A DNA stretch of 8,622 nt from Bryobacterales bacterium (GTDB lineage: Bacteria > Acidobacteriota > Terriglobia > Bryobacterales > Bryobacteraceae), in NCBI GenBank assembly GCA_025462985.1, contig JAOAPP010000206.1, positions 1 to 8,622 of the forward strand. The letters run 5' to 3'. The translations under genes and the position numbers were made by a program. Below are positions 6,174 through 8,622 of the stretch, one piece after another (position 1 is the first letter of the stretch; the number at the start of each line of letters is the position of its first letter). The notes under the pieces are model-generated. The model ran no database searches, was not told where the DNA came from, and saw nothing but the letters and a program-made list of their open reading frames with translations.

Positions 6174-7520
6174 ATGAGCACGCAGACGTTTGTGCATCCG
6201 CTGCTGCCAAGCCTGGTTACTCCGCTGCCCGGTCCGAAGGCTGCCGAGATCATCGAGCGTGATAGCGCTGTTCTTTCGCCTTCTTATACGCGCTGTTACC
6301 CGCTTGTGATGAAGCGCGGCGAGGGCGCGATTGTGGAAGACGTGGACGGAAACCGATTTCTGGATTTCAATGCCGGGATCGCCGTCGTGGCGTCGGGGCA
6401 CTCTCATCCGCGGGTAGTGGCCGCTATACAGAAGCAGGCGGCCGACTTTCTCCACATGTCGGGTACCGACTTTTATTACGAGAGCATGGTTCAGCTCGCC
6501 GAGAAGCTGGCTGCTCTGGCGCCGGGAGGGTTGAAGCGGCGTGTATATTTTGGGAACTCAGGCGCGGAAGCAGTGGAAGCGGCGCTCAAAATGGCCCGGT
6601 ATCACTCCGGCCGCGATAAATTCATCGCCTTTCTTGGGGCATTCCACGGCCGCACTATGGGCGCTCTCTCGTTGACCGGCAGCAAAGTGGCACAGCGGCG
6701 GGGCTTTGGTCCCATGCTTCCCGTGCAGCATATCCCTTACGCGTATTGTTATCGCTGCGCGTACGGCAAAGAACCGTCTACCTGCAATGTCGAGTGCGTC
6801 AAGGTCATCGAGAACACGCTGTTCAAGACGATTCTGCCGGCGGAGGAAGTGGCTGCGATCATCGTGGAGCCCATCCAGGGGGAAGGCGGATATCTCGTTC
6901 CGCCTGCCAAATTTCATGAAGAGCTGAGACGGGTCGCCGATAAGCACGGCATTCTGCTGATTCACGATGAAGTGCAGTCCGGAATGGGACGCACAGGAAA
7001 GATGTTCGCTTCGGAGCACTTCGGCGTCTCTCCCGATATTGTGACCTTGGCGAAAGGCATTGCGAGCGGGCTTCCACTCGCCGCCACCGTCGCCAAAGCA
7101 GAGGTGATGAACTGGCCTCCCGGTGCTCACGCATCGACATTTGGGGGAAACCCGGTCTCCATCGCGTCGGCTCTGACCACGATTGAATTGTTGGAAGAAT
7201 CGTTGATCGAGAATGCCGCAACGCTTGGCTCCTACATGCTGTCGCGCATGGCGCAATGGCCTGCGCGGTTCCCCTGCGTTGGCGACGTCCGCGGGCGAGG
7301 ACTGATGATTGGCTTCGAACTTGTTCGCGACCAGGCGACGAAAGAGAGAGCGCCGGAGCTCCGCGATCGCCTGGAGCAGATGGCTTTTGAGCGCGGACTG
7401 CTGGTTTTGGGATGTGGGCAGAACAGCATTCGCCTCTGCCCTCCGCTTGTGATCACGAAGGATCAGGCGGATTTTGCGCTCGATACACTGGAGGAGTGTA
7501 TGCAGGCTCTACAACACTGA
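6174..7520 (+). CDS. Class III PLP-dependent aminotransferase (4-aminobutyrate/ornithine type)
   Basis: A 448-residue fold-type I, class III aminotransferase that uses PLP to move an amino group, usually from an omega-amine (4-aminobutyrate, ornithine, acetylornithine), to an oxo-acid. Visible features are DVDGNRFLDFNAGIAV (57-72), the phosphate loop GNSGAEAVEAA (127-137), Phe157-His158 in GAFHGRTMGAL beside the PLP ring, EPIQGEGGY (232-240), Asp265 in IHDEVQSGMGRTG for the pyridine nitrogen, Lys294 in TLAKGIASGLP as the Schiff-base lysine, and Thr322 in STFGGNP from the partner subunit. All active-site residues are present. An insertion holds four cysteines, C192-x2-C195-x8-C204-x3-C208, a mark of a GabT-like subfamily that in archaea includes ornithine aminotransferases and amino-acid racemases, so racemase activity is an alternative. 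ATG 6174 has a good Shine-Dalgarno sequence (GAGG at 6163-6166). The 3' end overlaps the methyltransferase gene, so co-transcription is likely. Confidence 0.9.
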   Translation: MSTQTFVHPLLPSLVTPLPGPKAAEIIERDSAVLSPSYTRCYPLVMKRGEGAIVEDVDGNRFLDFNAGIAVVASGHSHPRVVAAIQKQAADFLHMSGTDFYYESMVQLAEKLAALAPGGLKRRVYFGNSGAEAVEAALKMARYHSGRDKFIAFLGAFHGRTMGALSLTGSKVAQRRGFGPMLPVQHIPYAYCYRCAYGKEPSTCNVECVKVIENTLFKTILPAEEVAAIIVEPIQGEGGYLVPPAKFHEELRRVADKHGILLIHDEVQSGMGRTGKMFASEHFGVSPDIVTLAKGIASGLPLAATVAKAEVMNWPPGAHASTFGGNPVSIASALTTIELLEESLIENAATLGSYMLSRMAQWPARFPCVGDVRGRGLMIGFELVRDQATKERAPELRDRLEQMAFERGLLVLGCGQNSIRLCPPLVITKDQADFALDTLEECMQALQH

Positions 7521-8137
7521 CGTCCGAGGGGCTCGAGACTCCTCAACGAGCGTTGGCGGTGTATCAGCTTCCGATTCTGGATGTCGGCTGCGGAATAAAC
7601 AAATATCCGGGTTCGATCGGGCTGGATCGCAACCCTCACACCAGGGCCGACGTGATCGCCGATCTCGATCACACGCCCTATCCGTTCCGAAATAGCTCAT
7701 TTCGTGAGATCCGCGCCACCCATGTCATCGAGCACCTCTCTGATGTCATCGCGACGCTCGAAGAGTTTCACCGGTTGCTGGCGCCGGGCGGGCGGGCGGT
7801 CATCATCACTCCGCACTACACCGACTTCAGCTCCTTTTGCGATCCCACGCATAAGTGGCACCTGAACAGCTTCTCGCTTCGATACTTTGGGGACGATAAC
7901 GGCGGGTACGGCTATTACTCAGCCGCGCGTTTTCGTGAGATTTCCACGCAGGTTCGCTTACTTGCTTTGTGGAGATACGCCGGATTTGAATTCCTGGTCA
8001 ACGCTTCGCGCCGGTTTCGGCGGTTCTGGGAATTTTATCTGTGCTATCTCATCCGAGGCAAAGTCATCGAATGGCATCTGGAAGCAGTGAAGCACCTTTC
8101 GGGCTCGTCAGCCCCGCTCAACTCCTCTGGAGAGTAA
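7496..8137 (+). CDS. Class I SAM-dependent methyltransferase, substrate unknown
   Basis: A 213-residue protein, counting from GTG 7496, with a Rossmann methyltransferase domain. SAM-binding motif I is ILDVGCGINKYPG (27-39), the acidic residue after strand 2 is Asp44 in IGLDRNPH, then DLDHTPYPF (57-65), the motif THVIEHLSD (75-83), and the post-motif LLAPGGRAVIITPH (94-107). The second half (FCDPTHKWHLNSFSLRYF, 114-131, then an aromatic and basic C-terminus) resembles methyltransferases I associate with glycan or surface-polymer gene clusters, but no such cluster is present and I assign no substrate. The start is uncertain. GTG 7496 overlaps the aminotransferase by 25 bases and TTG 7553 or GTG 7559 would avoid it, but none has a well-spaced Shine-Dalgarno sequence. 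The frame extends back to ATG 7412 with no methyltransferase-like sequence. The yraN gene begins within its 3' end. Confidence 0.8.
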   Translation: MYAGSTTLTSEGLETPQRALAVYQLPILDVGCGINKYPGSIGLDRNPHTRADVIADLDHTPYPFRNSSFREIRATHVIEHLSDVIATLEEFHRLLAPGGRAVIITPHYTDFSSFCDPTHKWHLNSFSLRYFGDDNGGYGYYSAARFREISTQVRLLALWRYAGFEFLVNASRRFRRFWEFYLCYLIRGKVIEWHLEAVKHLSGSSAPLNSSGE

Positions 8138-8547
8138 GCGATGCTGCGCGCCAGTATCGTCAGAGCAAGACGCTCTCGCCGGATGCCTCTGTGGGGCGGC
8201 GAGGGGAAGACATGGCGCACCGCTATCTTCAGCGCGCGGGCTACGCCGTAATCGCGAGGAACTACCGCGTTTCAGGTGGCGAATCTGAGATCGATATTGT
8301 TGCCCGTCACGAGGACATCGTTGTCTTCGTGGAGGTGAAGGCTCGGTCGGGTTCCGAGTATGGCTCACCGGACCGCGCCATCGGGCCACAGAAGCAGAAG
8401 AACATCGTTCGGGCGGCCCGCCGTTATGCCACCCGCGCCGGTCTGGAGTGGAGTCAGGTCAGATTCGACACCATCTCCATTGTGCTTGGAGATCCGCCCA
8501 GCCTGGTCCATCAGCAGGATGCGTTTTTCGAAGGCCGCGCGATCTGA
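8071..8547 (+). CDS. YraN / UPF0102 family nuclease-fold protein
   Basis: A 158-residue protein of the YraN (UPF0102) family, which has a restriction-endonuclease-like fold; its cellular role is not firmly established. The family core is GRRGEDMAHRYLQRAGYAVI (42-61), then ARNYR, then the nuclease-type motif with Glu73 and Asp75 in ESEIDIVA and Glu88-x-Lys90 in VFVEVKARSG, followed by SPDRAIGPQKQKNIVRAARRY (99-119). All conserved residues are present. About 40 residues precede the core, including LLWRVSDAARQYRQ (18-31), an extension I recall from acidobacterial homologues. ATG 8071 therefore seems right although it overlaps the methyltransferase by 67 bases. GTG 8191 or ATG 8212 would truncate the protein, and GTG 8041 would lengthen it by ten residues. 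The usual neighbours rsmI and rnhB are not visible. Confidence 0.88.
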   Translation: MASGSSEAPFGLVSPAQLLWRVSDAARQYRQSKTLSPDASVGRRGEDMAHRYLQRAGYAVIARNYRVSGGESEIDIVARHEDIVVFVEVKARSGSEYGSPDRAIGPQKQKNIVRAARRYATRAGLEWSQVRFDTISIVLGDPPSLVHQQDAFFEGRAI

Positions 8548-8622
8548 TTCCATCGCTCCCATGGGATTGGAGGCAGTGGTCCACCCCGTCTTCTCTCCTG
8601 CGTTCTGCGCCTTCAGCCACTC
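8548..8622. other. Right-edge stretch with no assignable gene
   Basis: Seventy-five bases follow the yraN stop. A frame starting at ATG 8561 (MGLEAVVHPVFSPAFC...) runs off the right edge, but the other two forward frames are also open here and 62 bases is too little to judge. A 10-base palindrome TCCCATGGGA is at 8557-8566; it has no T-run after it and is too short to call a terminator. The stretch could be a spacer or the start of another + strand gene. Confidence 0.3.

Noticed and set aside
6558..7256. A 232-codon - strand open frame opposite the aminotransferase.
   Set aside because: It is a shadow of a gene with complete active-site motifs; its translation is low-complexity Arg/His-rich with no recognisable domain.
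8365..8622. A - strand frame open to the right edge, opposite yraN.
   Set aside because: YraN on the + strand has all its conserved residues; the - strand translation is not recognisable and is most likely a shadow.
1..8622. Search by eye for CRISPR repeats, insertion-sequence ends, tRNA genes, phage or defence genes, toxin-antitoxin pairs and long direct repeats.
   Set aside because: None was seen. The gene content is ordinary chromosomal, with no composition shift obvious to the eye.

Overview
This is an ordinary-looking stretch of bacterial chromosome, GC-rich and densely packed, with ten complete protein genes, the tail of an eleventh and no clear gene in the last 75 bases. I see no rRNA, tRNA, CRISPR array, insertion sequence, phage gene or toxin-antitoxin pair. 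The best taxonomic guess is Acidobacteriota. The evidence is the truncated first gene, the small single-CxCC protein and the N-terminus of the YraN protein, all of which resemble families I associate with that phylum. This is recognition from memory, not a search result.

Layout, left to right. (1) 1-146 (+) is the C-terminus of an unidentified protein. It faces 163-474 (-), a small zinc-knuckle/coiled-coil protein. A strong hairpin with a T-rich tail (177-213) lies inside the 3' end of that second gene and is placed to terminate the first. (2) 524-1123 and 1131-2240 (+) encode a DedA membrane protein and a secreted M28 metallopeptidase, 7 bases apart. (3) 2237-3166 (-) is ribokinase. (4) 3213-4112 (+) is an exported alpha/beta-hydrolase of the carbohydrate-esterase type. 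(5) 4105-5989 (-) is a coupled three-gene operon, xseB-ispA-tlyA (exonuclease VII small subunit, farnesyl diphosphate synthase, 2'-O-rRNA methyltransferase), joined by ATGA and GTGA overlaps. (6) 6174-8547 (+) encodes a class III PLP aminotransferase, a SAM-dependent methyltransferase and a YraN/UPF0102 nuclease-fold protein, with overlapping ends.

How the genes relate. The xseB-ispA-tlyA set is an abbreviated form of the widespread xseA-xseB-ispA-dxs-tlyA order. The dxs gene is absent between ispA and tlyA, and xseA is absent upstream of xseB. The remaining genes are housekeeping or general catabolism (ribose phosphorylation, peptide and ester hydrolysis, amino-group transfer) and do not form one obvious pathway. 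Strand changes are frequent, and both convergent junctions with full genes on each side overlap at their stop codons (4 and 8 bases). The longest non-coding stretch is the 184-base divergent spacer 5990-6173.

I did not find a convincing undescribed system. The items most worth a second look are the antisense-embedded terminator, the conserved small CxCC protein, the Cys4 cluster in the aminotransferase, the missing dxs and the overlapping convergent stops.
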